Shown: positions 4,834 through 11,864 of the stretch, one piece after another
Position numbering within the stretch: the stretch's first letter is position 1
Layout of the letters: each line of letters opens with the position of its first letter
Origin: a virus
IMG/VR virus record: IMGVR_UViG_3300020129_000305
Span: 1-20,024 of that record
DNA length: 20,024 nucleotides
Direction: 5' to 3' (one strand)
Program-made: the position numbers and the translations under genes
The notes under the pieces: generated by a model
The model's database searches: none
What the model saw: only the letters and a program-made list of their open reading frames with translations
What the model was told of the DNA's origin: nothing

Positions 4834-5039
4834 GCCGTGTTGCCGTTGCCGCGGGCCTGGGCGGCCATCCAGGCGTCCATGGCGCCTTGCTCGAAGCGGA
4901 TGAGACGGCCGCCGGCCTTGATCGACGGGCACTTGCCCTCGCGGGCCCAGCGCATGAGCCGTTCGCGGGCGAAGTTGTACCGGGCCGCGGCCTCGTCGGG
5001 CGTGAGGTAGACGGGCTGGCTCGTGGTCTTCGTTGGCAT
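4830..5039 (-). CDS. xis: Excisionase-like MerR-type HTH protein (69 aa)
   Basis: The protein is a single winged-HTH domain of the excisionase/MerR group: YLTPDEAAARYNFARERLMR, then WAREGKCPSIKAGGRLIRF (wing) and an EQGAMDAWMAAQ helix. Such proteins bend DNA at att sites and steer a tyrosine integrase to excision, and they often regulate the early promoter too. It is the first gene of the leftward early transcript, divergent from repressor and integrase, which is the usual place for Xis or a Cro-like regulator. ATG 5039 has a GGAG about 6 nt upstream. The symbol is assigned by domain and position, as binding cannot be shown here. Confidence 0.8.
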   Translation of the reverse strand: MPTKTTSQPVYLTPDEAAARYNFARERLMRWAREGKCPSIKAGGRLIRFEQGAMDAWMAAQARGNGNTA

Positions 5040-5086
5040 CTGGTCTCCGCCCTTCTGCCGTGTTCCCTTGATTCCCCCCGCTAAGG

Positions 5087-5115
5087 AGTGTCCCCCACGG
5101 TCCTTTCGGTGTCAA
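5087..5115 (-). promoter_or_regulatory. Candidate leftward early promoter
   Basis: On the minus strand a perfect -35 TTGACA (5115 to 5110) is followed, after 17 nt, by GACACT (5092 to 5087), a weak -10. The -10 overlaps the TGTCCCC half-site, so a repressor bound there would block the promoter. The start would lie about 40 nt upstream of the excisionase ATG. The -35 is convincing; the -10 is poor. Confidence 0.4.
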
Positions 5116-5170
5116 TAGTGCCGTTGAGGGTGACAAAGTGCCCGTATCGGCGGCCGAAGGTTTCCGCTAC

Positions 5171-5186
5171 TGTCCCTGCGGGGACA
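5171..5186. promoter_or_regulatory. Operator palindrome TGTCCCTGCGGGGACA
   Basis: A perfect 6-bp inverted repeat with a 4-bp centre. The half-site recurs at 5089..5095 and 5232..5238, so three sites span the divergent region. A 16-bp dyad is the size bound by an Xre-type repressor dimer. Confidence 0.6.
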
Positions 5187-5249
5187 CAGAAGGTGCCATA
5201 GGTAGCTCCCGGTTGCTTGTGGTTGTGGATCGGGGACAAGACTTTGTGG

Positions 5250-5621
5250 GTGAGTGACGTGGGCGCGGTCTTGAGAAATCTTCGGAAGAGCCGCGGCCTA
5301 AATCAGCTCCAGCTCGAAGAGGCCACCATCGAGGTCGGCCACCGGGTTTCCAAGAGCCAGATTGGCAAGGTCGAGCGGGGCGACCGAGCCCTCTCGGACG
5401 AGGTCTACGCCGCTCTGTCACAGGCTCTTCACCTCGGCGACGACGAAAAGGCCCGGATCGAGGCGGCCCGGGCCGGTGAGATCGTCGACGTCGCCGACCA
5501 GCTCACCGTGATCGAGCAACGCCTGCTGCTCGAGCTCACCCTGCTTCGGGGCGAGATGCGCGGCCACGCGGACGAGATCATGCGAGCCATCGACCGCATT
5601 CGCGACCTCATGCGCCCCTAG
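5250..5621 (+). CDS. Xre-family HTH repressor (123 aa)
   Basis: Residues ~5-60 are a Cro/C1-type helix-turn-helix: VLRNLRKSRGLNQLQLEEAT, then a VSKSQIGKVERGDRALSDEV recognition segment. The remainder (EKARIEAARAGEIVD ... RLLLELTLLRGEMRG) is helical and probably dimerises. No LexA-like protease domain is present, so it is shorter than lambda CI and not self-cleaving in that way. It is the likely immunity repressor, divergent from the early genes and next to repeated operators. GTG 5250 is preferred; TTG 5217 would extend through the last GGGGACA site, and GTG 5259 is also possible. There is no clear Shine-Dalgarno before GTG 5250, so leaderless translation is possible. Confidence 0.8.
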   Translation: MSDVGAVLRNLRKSRGLNQLQLEEATIEVGHRVSKSQIGKVERGDRALSDEVYAALSQALHLGDDEKARIEAARAGEIVDVADQLTVIEQRLLLELTLLRGEMRGHADEIMRAIDRIRDLMRP

Positions 5622-5644
5622 CCTGTACCCGCAGAGCACAGAAA

Positions 5645-5676
5645 CGCCCCGGCGCCGCTGATAACGGCCCGGGGCG
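5645..5676 (+). terminator. Strong hairpin between repressor and integrase
   Basis: CGCCCCGG (5645..5652) pairs perfectly with CCGGGGCG (5669..5676). An inner GCCG/CGGC stem (5654..5657, 5665..5668) extends it to 12 bp with one bulged C and a CTGATAA loop. There is no T-tract, which is common for actinobacterial terminators. It lies 24 nt after the repressor stop and may limit read-through into the integrase. Confidence 0.6.
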
Positions 5677-5705
5677 ATGGACGCACCTATCGAGGAGGAT
5701 GCGAC

Positions 5706-6893
5706 ATGGCAAGGGTAAAGCGCGAGGAGACCAGTCAGGGGCCACGCTGGCGGGTCCGCTACCGCCGGCCCGACGGCAGCGAAACATCGAGACGGTTCGA
5801 CCGACGTCACAAGGCCGAGGATTTCGCGGTGAAGGTCGAGCACGATCGGCGGACCGGCACCTATGTCGACCCGGCTGGACCGCGCACTCCGATACCGGAA
5901 GTCATCGACCGGTGGAAGGATTTCGCCCGCCACGGACCCGGCACCATCCCCACCCGGGACAGCGATATCAAGAACTGGATCCTCCCGCGCCTCGGCGCCT
6001 ACCGGGTCGGGCAGATCGGCGAGCCCGAGCTGAGCGCCCTGGTGACGACCTGCCAGGCCGGACTTGCGCCTGCGACCGTCGTGCGGGTGTGGGCGTGGGT
6101 GACCGGGATATTCGCCTACGCGGTGCGGGCCCGGCTGCTGGCTGTCAACCCGACGGTCGGGCTGGCCCCGCCGCCGGCGCCGCGCCAGATCGTCCACCCG
6201 CTCGAGGGCGACCAGGTGGAGGCGGGCATCGCCGCCCTGCCCGCTTGGTATCGCACCGCCGCAATCCTCGGCGCCGATGTCGGGCTACGCCAGGCTGAAG
6301 TGTTCGGGCTTAGCGTGCCGCGGGTCGGGTTGCGGACATTGCGCGACCTGGTTCTCCCGGTCGAACGGCAGCTGGTGACCTGCCGGGAGCCGTTCTTGAA
6401 ACTGCCTAAAGGCGAGAAGGTGCGCCAGGTGCCGATGCCTGACACGGTGGCGGAATCCCTGGCCGCCCATCTGGCCGCGTTCCCGCCCCGGGCCCGAGTG
6501 CCGGACAAGGTTTCCGGCGACGGGCAACTCCTGGTGTTCGCCAGCTCGGCCGGCGGTCCCGTCACCCGCAGCGTGATCCGAGACGCCTGGAATCGGGCGG
6601 CGCGGCGAGCCGACCTGCCGCCCGGTACCACCTTTCACGACCTGCGCCACTACTACGCGTCGGTGCTGATCGACGCCGGCTGCTCGGAACGGGAGATCGG
6701 CAAGCGGCTCGGCCATTCGTCGATCGAGGTGACCCAGCGCTACGGCGACCTGCTGGACCGGGCCGCGGACCGCACCCGGGACGCGGTCGCTGCGTCCATC
6801 GCCGCCCGGAAGGTTTCGGCCGCGTCCATATCGCGTCCACGGGCCGTATCCGGGCCTTCCAGTTATCAGGAAAATGCAGGTCAGCGGCGGTAG
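5706..6893 (+). CDS. int: Tyrosine integrase (395 aa)
   Basis: This is a full-length tyrosine site-specific recombinase. The N-terminus (RWRVRYRRPDGSETSRRF) is the arm-binding AP2-like domain, residues ~62-150 the core-binding domain and ~165-350 the catalytic domain. Catalytic residues visible are R195 (GLRQAEVFGL), K235 (LPKGEK), H311 and R314 (FHDLRHYYASVL), H337 (RLGHSSIEVTQRY) and the nucleophile Y346. ATG 5706 has GAGGAGG about 8 nt upstream. The C-terminal ~30 residues after the catalytic domain are low in conservation and their DNA carries the left pair of attP arm-type repeats. It catalyses phage integration and, with excisionase, excision. Integrase and repressor share a strand, with a hairpin between. 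Confidence 0.95.
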   Translation: MARVKREETSQGPRWRVRYRRPDGSETSRRFDRRHKAEDFAVKVEHDRRTGTYVDPAGPRTPIPEVIDRWKDFARHGPGTIPTRDSDIKNWILPRLGAYRVGQIGEPELSALVTTCQAGLAPATVVRVWAWVTGIFAYAVRARLLAVNPTVGLAPPPAPRQIVHPLEGDQVEAGIAALPAWYRTAAILGADVGLRQAEVFGLSVPRVGLRTLRDLVLPVERQLVTCREPFLKLPKGEKVRQVPMPDTVAESLAAHLAAFPPRARVPDKVSGDGQLLVFASSAGGPVTRSVIRDAWNRAARRADLPPGTTFHDLRHYYASVLIDAGCSEREIGKRLGHSSIEVTQRYGDLLDRAADRTRDAVAASIAARKVSAASISRPRAVSGPSSYQENAGQRR

Positions 6894-7076
6894 GTGACGG
6901 CAAAACGCCCTGTACCTCGGATTCTGGTCACCGCCTTTCACCCGGTCGCGCTCTGACCAGCGAAAACAGCCTCTGACCAGCGGAAACGACCCCCCAACGG
7001 TCCTACCGTTAGCACCCGCAGACACCCCAAAAATACCGTTGGTTCACTTTGGGCCGCGTCCATACCGCGTCCACGG
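6818..7076. other. Candidate attP with paired arm-type repeats
   Basis: Two 25-bp direct repeats, 6818..6842 (inside the integrase 3' end) and 7052..7076, differ at one base. Each contains CGCGTCCA twice, 11 bp apart (6821 and 6832; 7055 and 7066), i.e. one helical turn. Between them are two direct repeats CTCTGACCAGCG(A/G)AAAC (6951..6967, 6971..6987), the inverted repeat AACGGT-CCT-ACCGTT (6996..7010), and another ACCGTT (7035..7040). Arm sites outside, possible core inside and the integrase alongside is the usual attP plan. AACG-GTCCTAC-CGTT would fit a core with a 7-bp overlap, but no tRNA match was recognised, so the core is unproven. Confidence 0.6.
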
Positions 7077-7081
7077 CGGCT

Positions 7082-7198
7082 CTACGGGCGGGTCAGCCAG
7101 CGGACCACGACGTAGGCCACCTCGGCCGCCGCGAAGGAACCGGCGAAGATAGCCGCCCAGACGGCAAGCATCGCCAGCCGGCGGTCCCGGTCCGTCAA
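7082..7198 (-). CDS. 38-aa single-span membrane protein (lysis cassette)
   Basis: TTG 7198 begins MTDRDRRLAMLAVWAAIFAG, continues through a hydrophobic stretch AAAEVAYVVVRW and ends LTRP with TAG at 7082. A charged N-terminus and one transmembrane segment (residues ~9-33) resemble small holin partners or antiholins. It lies 6 nt after the stop of the two-helix protein. Alternative start is ATG 7171. Ribosome binding is weak, so the call depends on hydrophobicity and the lack of any other use for this stretch. Confidence 0.5.
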   Translation of the reverse strand: MTDRDRRLAMLAVWAAIFAGSFAAAEVAYVVVRWLTRP

Positions 7199-7204
7199 CC
7201 GGGG

Positions 7205-7378
7205 CTAGCCGGGGCGGCGGAGCACCCGGGCCAATACCGCTTCGGGTGGGATGACTCCGACCAGGATCAGCCCGGTCACCCACTGCACGGTATTGGCGGC
7301 GGAAACCATGGCGTCGAGGATCACGGCCACTCCGAGCAGATACGAGGCGACCCGGAAGGCCAGCACGGCATAGCTCAC
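7205..7378 (-). CDS. Putative holin, two transmembrane helices (57 aa)
   Basis: GTG 7378, 2 nt after the endolysin stop, opens VSYAVLAFRVASYLLGVAVI and continues to WVTGLILVGVIPPEAVLA, ending ARVLRRPG. Two hydrophobic helices (~4-26 and ~33-50), small size, a basic C-terminus and location directly after the endolysin match a phage holin, which would permeabilise the membrane to release or activate the endolysin. There is no good Shine-Dalgarno; coupling to the endolysin stop is likely. Reading the same frame further upstream overlaps the endolysin gene and is not coding. Confidence 0.65.
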   Translation of the reverse strand: MSYAVLAFRVASYLLGVAVILDAMVSAANTVQWVTGLILVGVIPPEAVLARVLRRPG

Positions 7379-7380
7379 CG

Positions 7381-8229
7381 TCAGGTGACCGGTGCCGTCC
7401 ACGCCGCGGCCCACGTTTGCGGCCCGACGAGGCCATCGACACCCAGGCCTTTCTCGGCCTGGAACTGCTCGCACACCGACTGTGATGACGGGCCGTACAT
7501 GCCGTCGGCGGCTAAGGACCAGCCTCGGGCGGCCATCTGAGCTTGCCACGTCGCGACGTTCGCCTGATCCAAGCCGCCGTCGTAGCCGGAATGGCAGTGT
7601 GGGTCGGAGGACTGCTGCCCCAGGTAGTCGCTGGGGCCGTACGGAAAGGGTGGCGCTTTGCCGGATGGTGCAGGCGGGCTGGGCGGCGGGGCTGGTGCTG
7701 GCGCTTGCCCTGTAGCCATGGCGATCACCTGCGACCACGGGAAGTTCGGGCCTGGGTCGGTGTGACCGCCGCCCATGGCGCCGAGGTCGCCGTGACCGCA
7801 CACACCGGCGCTCGAGCCTTGCGCCTGGGCCGGGGTCAGCTTGACGATAGGGATACCGAAGGCGGCGGCCTCCTCGGCGATCCAGGCGCTACAGGCGGCC
7901 AGCATGTTGGTTTGGCCGGCCCACGTCGCCGCCGACCAGCCTTGGGCCGCTCCAGACGGCGTGCATAGCTCGGTCTGGGTCGCCACGGGATTCGCATTCG
8001 CGCTTGTCCATGCCTTCTGATCTCGCGTGACGTACTCGCCGATGGTCGTGGCCGAGGCGTTGTCGATGCCGGTGTGCGACGACACCTGGTTGCTGGGGTT
8101 GGCAAACCAGCCCGCCAGCGACTGGATCGTTTGCGCCCCTTCACTGGTATGCACCACGATCAGGCGAACCTTCGAGCCGCCGCGGCTTGAGTAGCACGGG
8201 CTGGGCATCCACAGACGCTGGAGCGCCAT
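7381..8229 (-). CDS. Endolysin: N-acetylmuramoyl-L-alanine amidase with PG-binding domain (282 aa)
   Basis: Residues ~20-170 are an Amidase_2/PGRP-type domain (cuts between muramic acid and L-Ala). Zinc ligands appear as H27 (IVVHTSEG), H146 and D158 (GHGDLGAMGGGHTDPGP). A proline-rich linker (~174-197) joins a C-terminal peptidoglycan-binding domain (PG_binding_1-like, ~198-276: VATWQAQMAARGW, ADGMYGP, CEQFQAEKGLGVDGLVGPQTW). No signal peptide is seen, so export would depend on a holin. ATG 8229 is preceded by GGAGG and overlaps the stop of the 27-aa ORF as TGATG. The typical length and architecture make the call secure. Confidence 0.93.
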   Translation of the reverse strand: MALQRLWMPSPCYSSRGGSKVRLIVVHTSEGAQTIQSLAGWFANPSNQVSSHTGIDNASATTIGEYVTRDQKAWTSANANPVATQTELCTPSGAAQGWSAATWAGQTNMLAACSAWIAEEAAAFGIPIVKLTPAQAQGSSAGVCGHGDLGAMGGGHTDPGPNFPWSQVIAMATGQAPAPAPPPSPPAPSGKAPPFPYGPSDYLGQQSSDPHCHSGYDGGLDQANVATWQAQMAARGWSLAADGMYGPSSQSVCEQFQAEKGLGVDGLVGPQTWAAAWTAPVT

Positions 8230-8312
8230 CAGTCCTCCGGTGTGGTGGGTGGGTGGCTCGGCTCCTCGGCGGGCTCGGGGGCGGGCTCGGGGTCGGGAGT
8301 CACGTCAGACAT
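8229..8312 (-). CDS. 27-aa acidic proline-rich microprotein
   Basis: ATG 8312 with GGAG about 8 nt upstream opens a 27-residue ORF (MSDVTPDPEPAPEPAEEPSH then PPTTPED), rich in P and E. The stop overlaps the endolysin ATG (TGATG), and its last codons contain the endolysin Shine-Dalgarno. It may be a leader that couples endolysin translation rather than a functional protein. It has no membrane segment and no known family. Confidence 0.5.
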   Translation of the reverse strand: MSDVTPDPEPAPEPAEEPSHPPTTPED

Positions 8313-8331
8313 ACGTTTCTCCTACGTTTGT

Positions 8332-8430
8332 TCAGCCGCGGTGGCTGAGGGCGATGAGGATGTAGATGAGGGCGGCGAAGGCGATGATGCCGACCTCGAC
8401 CAGCAGCACGATGGTTTGGCCGTTGTTCAT
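8332..8430 (-). CDS. 32-aa single-span membrane protein
   Basis: ATG 8430 overlaps the TGA of the preceding gene (ATGA). The product MNNGQTIVLLVEVGIIAFAA LIYILIALSHRG has one transmembrane helix (~7-28), a short polar N-terminus and a basic C-terminus. It lies directly before the endolysin and its leader ORF, where actinophages often carry small membrane genes. A holin-like or lysis-regulating role is plausible. GGGAG lies about 9 nt upstream. Confidence 0.65.
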   Translation of the reverse strand: MNNGQTIVLLVEVGIIAFAALIYILIALSHRG

Positions 8431-8762
8431 GTGATGGGGCTCCCGTCGTCGTTGAAGTACAGGCCGGCGACGGTCGGCCAGTTGGCCTGGGTGAGTGAGA
8501 GCAGGTCGGCGTCGGTGACCTGCGACTGGTCGATGGTGCCGTCGCCGTTGTCGACCTTGTCGGCGATCCCGGGCCCGCCGGCGGCCATGCGGGTGAAGGC
8601 CAGGTAGGTTTCGCCGTCACCGCGTAGGCATTCGTCGGCGACGGCCACCCAGTTGGGGCGGGCGTCGTCCTTGAACGTTTCCGCCTGCTGGACGCAGACA
8701 GCCCGGACGCGGGACTGGAAGGCCGGGTCGAAGTACAGCTGGTCTTGGGCGAGGTAGGACAT
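8427..8762 (-). CDS. Conserved hypothetical protein between tail and lysis genes (111 aa)
   Basis: The product begins MSYLAQDQLYFDPAFQSRVR and has a central PNWVAVADECLRGDGETYLAF helix-rich region and a C-terminal SLTQANWPTVAGLYFNDDGS segment. It resembles small proteins commonly placed after the tail fibre genes of actinophages; none has a firm function known to me. ATG 8762 has AGAGGAA about 4-6 nt upstream. Its stop overlaps the 32-aa membrane gene start. It could be a virion-associated or tail-tip accessory protein, by position only. Confidence 0.65.
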   Translation of the reverse strand: MSYLAQDQLYFDPAFQSRVRAVCVQQAETFKDDARPNWVAVADECLRGDGETYLAFTRMAAGGPGIADKVDNGDGTIDQSQVTDADLLSLTQANWPTVAGLYFNDDGSPIT

Positions 8763-8771
8763 GGCTTCCTC

Positions 8772-9638
8772 TCAGGAGGGGAAAACGGAGCCGAGCAGGT
8801 AGGCGCCGCAGTAGATGGTGGTGGCGCCGGTTAGCTGAACCGTGCAGGATACGGGGATGGCCGAGCCGGGCGGGATGGCGAGCGGAGGTAGCGGGACGGC
8901 CCACGCCTGCATCTGACCTGCGGGCTGGTTGAACGTCTGATTGTTGTAGGCCAGGATGCTGGCGTTGAGGTCGGTGCGTTTCAGATCGGGCAGGATTCCG
9001 CTCTGACCGCTGGCCGTAAATCCACCAGCCCCGTACAGGGTGGCAATAAGGGTCCCGGGGACCGGCAGCGACGGCAGGGTGCCGGTGAACATTGTTTGAG
9101 TGCTAACCGGGAACCCGGTGACCGGCTTGCTCATATAGACCGATGCCGGCGACGGTTTGAACGGCCCGCCCAGACCGCCCGGCCGGACGTCGGTGAGGTT
9201 GCCGGCCACCAGGGCGGCGGCGGCGCCGGGCACGTACACCTGGTAGATGGCTACGGTGCCGGCCGGGGTGGCCGGGACGGCGGGGGAGGCGGCGACCGTG
9301 CCTTGCACCGAGTCCCAGATCCAGTCGTTGTTGGCGCCGCCGTCGAGGTCGGCGCCTCGAGGATGGCAGATGACCAGGTCGATGCGGTTCTGCCCGGACG
9401 GCGGGGCGGCCGGGATGACGATCTGCTCGGACGCGTCGGAGGTGCAGAGGGTGCCGCCGGTGTTGTTCTGGGTGGGGACGGCGACCTGGCCGGCGGCGAC
9501 GTTGAGGGTCATGCCGCCGGCGACGGATACCGCACAGCCCGAGCTGGCGGGGCCGGGCCAGAGCGCTCCGATCAGGCGGCGGTCCTGGGAGGCGGCGTAG
9601 CTGCCCGATTGCAGCCATTGGGGCGTGAAGCGAGTCAA
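8772..9638 (-). CDS. Putative tail-tip/receptor-binding protein (288 aa)
   Basis: The N-terminal half (MTRFTPQWLQSGSYAASQDR ... GGMTLNVAAGQVAV ... QNRIDLVICHPRG) matches the common baseplate/tail-tip attachment domain of actinophage minor tail proteins. The C-terminal third (~170-288), with short beta-strand-like segments and a terminal ATTIYCGAYLLGSVFPS, looks like a receptor-binding beta domain. It comes last among the tail genes, the usual place for host-recognition proteins. The start is TTG 9638, fixed by a consensus Shine-Dalgarno (AGGAGGT) about 6 nt upstream. Several cysteines are present but no enzymatic motif. Confidence 0.7.
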   Translation of the reverse strand: MTRFTPQWLQSGSYAASQDRRLIGALWPGPASSGCAVSVAGGMTLNVAAGQVAVPTQNNTGGTLCTSDASEQIVIPAAPPSGQNRIDLVICHPRGADLDGGANNDWIWDSVQGTVAASPAVPATPAGTVAIYQVYVPGAAAALVAGNLTDVRPGGLGGPFKPSPASVYMSKPVTGFPVSTQTMFTGTLPSLPVPGTLIATLYGAGGFTASGQSGILPDLKRTDLNASILAYNNQTFNQPAGQMQAWAVPLPPLAIPPGSAIPVSCTVQLTGATTIYCGAYLLGSVFPS

Positions 9639-9642
9639 GTGG

Positions 9643-10968
9643 TTACCTCCTGGTCAGTGCCGCGGTGTCCTGCAGGGGGCGGCGCAGGAGTTGGGGCAGG
9701 GTTACCTCGGGTCTGCCGACCGTCAGGCTCACGTCCTCCTGGCCGTCGTCGCCGATGTCGTAGGTGATGCCCAGCACCCGCACGGTGGTATTGACGTTGA
9801 GCCGGCCGGCCTGGATGACCAGCGGCAGCACGTCGCCCATGTTGATGGCACCGAAGGCGTAGACGCCCGGTCGCAGGTTGACGGTGTAGCTGGGCACCAG
9901 TATCCCGTTCAAAGCCAGGTCGCCTTGCGCTTTGTCGTTAAGGGTGGATTGGATGGTGACGTCGGAGGCGTCGTCGCGGCCCATCCACAGGCCGATGGGG
10001 ATGCTGGTGACGTTGTTGGTGTCAGAGTTCCAGGCTTCGGCGTACAACTGGGGCACGCTGGGATCCGACGAGCCGTTATTGCCGATCACCCGCCAGTAGT
10101 TGGCGTAGTCGCCGCTGGTGACGGTGCGGGTCAACGATGAGACGGTGGAGCCGTAGACGAGTGCCGGCGCGGACCGGGTGACCCCCTGGTAGGGGTAGAA
10201 GATGCGCAGCAGGTCGTAGTTCGTTTGCCGTCCGTCGGTGCCGTAGGCGGTGCCCGCGGCCAGCACGTCATAGTCGAAGCCGCCGATCACCGCGGCCAGG
10301 TCGGCGAGCGACTGGCCGATCTCGGTGGAGGGCAGGTAGGTGCGGTCCCGCAGTTGGCCCGACAGGGCGCCCCGGGCGCTTCCGTCGGGATTGCAGCGCT
10401 GGACGACCAGGGGCAGGTAGCTGCCGGGGGCGAAGCCGGTCCCACTCGACGACACGCTGGTTTTGGCGGTGGTGACGAAATCGGCGGCGATGCTGTCCTG
10501 GTCGCGTTGGACGACGTTGTAGGTGGTAGTGAACAGACGCCGGGCGAGCATGGCGGAGTAGTCCTGGCAGACGAAGTTGACCGAGTGGGCGTCCTCGGTG
10601 AGCTGGTCCTCGGACTGGGTGACCACGCCCCGGAACATGCTGACCTCGCGGCCGACGGTGTCGTCCCAGCGCATGGCCATCACGTCGGTCATCAACTCCA
10701 CCACGGCCTGAGCCGCGGAGGAGCGGCCGTCTACGGTGAAGGTCAGCTTGGCCGGCTGGTTCCAGAGCATCTCCAGACGCCGGGAGACGGCCTGGGTCAG
10801 CTCGGCGATACCCAACGTCCCGTAGGCGGTGTCTACGAACGGGCGAGCGAGCAGCAGAAGCCGCCAGATGCCCTCGCCGGCGGCCACCGGGTAGGTGCCG
10901 GGCGCGGCCATGGGCTCGACGCCCGGGCCGGGCCCGCTAACGGGAGCGCGGCCGGCGGGCCAGCTCAT
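9643..10968 (-). CDS. Minor tail protein, tail-hub/baseplate (441 aa)
   Basis: The region SMFRGVVTQSEDQL..DAHSVNFVCQDYSAML...TTYNVVQ (~110-155) and the final GDVLPLVIQAGRLNVNTTVRVLGITYDIGDDGQEDVSLTVGRPE block match the Siphovirus Gp37-like tail proteins (ReqiPepy6 Gp37 group), relatives of the T4 gp27/Tal hub. It would form the central tail-tip ring through which DNA passes and to which receptor-binding proteins attach. ATG 10968 overlaps the previous TGA (ATGA). Length and neighbours are as expected. Confidence 0.8.
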   Translation of the reverse strand: MSWPAGRAPVSGPGPGVEPMAAPGTYPVAAGEGIWRLLLLARPFVDTAYGTLGIAELTQAVSRRLEMLWNQPAKLTFTVDGRSSAAQAVVELMTDVMAMRWDDTVGREVSMFRGVVTQSEDQLTEDAHSVNFVCQDYSAMLARRLFTTTYNVVQRDQDSIAADFVTTAKTSVSSSGTGFAPGSYLPLVVQRCNPDGSARGALSGQLRDRTYLPSTEIGQSLADLAAVIGGFDYDVLAAGTAYGTDGRQTNYDLLRIFYPYQGVTRSAPALVYGSTVSSLTRTVTSGDYANYWRVIGNNGSSDPSVPQLYAEAWNSDTNNVTSIPIGLWMGRDDASDVTIQSTLNDKAQGDLALNGILVPSYTVNLRPGVYAFGAINMGDVLPLVIQAGRLNVNTTVRVLGITYDIGDDGQEDVSLTVGRPEVTLPQLLRRPLQDTAALTRR

Positions 10969-11864
10969 GAGATGTAGCCCTCTTGCCAGGAGGCCACCAC
11001 CTGGGTGCTGCCCGAAGTGGAGTTACCGGACGAGAACATGGTGGCGTAGTTGGGGCTGGGGCCGATGCCCAGGAACCGGGTGACGTTCCAGTCGATCTGC
11101 GATTGGACGGAGCTGCCGTCGCTGAGCACGGCGGTCTTGTTGGCCGAGTCGACGTCCACCCACTGGCCTGAGCCGATGGTGAAGGTGGGCAGGAAGTAGA
11201 TGAAACCGTTGGCCAGGCTGCTGCCCGACTGGGTGTAGGTGTTGACGGCCAGGCGGCCGCCGGTGACCGGCCCGTAGAAGCGGTAGACCGGGAAGATCAG
11301 GGTGTCGCCGCTGGGGCGGATGACCCCGGTCGATGGCGCCGCCGAGCCGGGCGGGTAGATGCGGTTGGGGACCAGGTTGTATTGCCGTCCCGGCGGCGAC
11401 GAGCTTCCCATGTAGCTGGTGGCGGTGTGGATGATGCCGTCGCGGGCGATGGGGTCGGCGGCGACCCACTGCAATTGGATGTCGCGCTGGTTGGGGCCGG
11501 CGATAGGCCACGAGTAGTTGCTGGCCCGCAGGGTCAGGGTCCGTTCGGGGGTGCCGGGCCGGTCCAGCACGTAATGCAGCACCGGCCGGACCGACGGCAG
11601 CATGAACGGGGCGAAGCTGTCGGCCACGTCGTCGATGCGGGCGCCGGCGCCGGCCAGAGCGGTGATGTTGGCGGACACCACCCGGGACCCGAAGAATCTG
11701 GTGCGGTCGTCGATGCCGTCCTGGTCGGGGCGGTTGTTGACCACCTCCCGCACCTCGGGGAAGCCGAGGTCCAGCTCGGTGCAGAAGTAGCCTTTGCTGG
11801 CGTCCTCCAGCAGCAGCGTTTGGGATCCCAGGACCAGCCAGGCGGAGCGGACGCAGGCGGCCAT
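10965..11864 (-). CDS. Distal tail (Dit-like) minor tail protein (299 aa)
   Basis: The gene directly follows the tape measure, where the distal tail protein is encoded. Features include FFGSRVVSANITALAG, RPVLHYVLDRPGTPERTLTLRASNYSWPI and a long beta-rich C-terminal half (GDTLIFPVYRFYGPVTGGRL ... GQWVDVDSANKTAVLSDGSS), typical of Dit-like proteins in actinophages that include a carbohydrate-binding-like insert. ATG 11864 overlaps the tape-measure TGA by one base (TGATG). The same frame stays open far upstream through the tape-measure gene, but that part is an antiparallel-composition artefact (Arg/Pro-rich) and is not included. Confidence 0.8.
   Translation of the reverse strand: MAACVRSAWLVLGSQTLLLEDASKGYFCTELDLGFPEVREVVNNRPDQDGIDDRTRFFGSRVVSANITALAGAGARIDDVADSFAPFMLPSVRPVLHYVLDRPGTPERTLTLRASNYSWPIAGPNQRDIQLQWVAADPIARDGIIHTATSYMGSSSPPGRQYNLVPNRIYPPGSAAPSTGVIRPSGDTLIFPVYRFYGPVTGGRLAVNTYTQSGSSLANGFIYFLPTFTIGSGQWVDVDSANKTAVLSDGSSVQSQIDWNVTRFLGIGPSPNYATMFSSGNSTSGSTQVVASWQEGYIS

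Larger units (their letters stand above)
5040..5249. promoter_or_regulatory. Divergent control region between xis and repressor
   Basis: This 210-bp gene-free stretch separates the leftward early genes from the rightward repressor. It contains half-sites TGTCCCC (5089..5095) and GGGGACA (5232..5238) and the full palindrome TGTCCCTGCGGGGACA (5171..5186). A looser inverted pair TGTCA/TGACA lies at 5110..5114 and 5131..5135. The natural reading is an immunity switch with several operators for the Xre repressor, one on the early promoter, one central and one just before the repressor start. Promoter assignments are tentative. Confidence 0.65.

Noticed and set aside
6894-7050. tRNA fragment as attP core
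   Set aside because: I looked for a T-loop/acceptor-stem pattern on both strands and found none that pairs convincingly.
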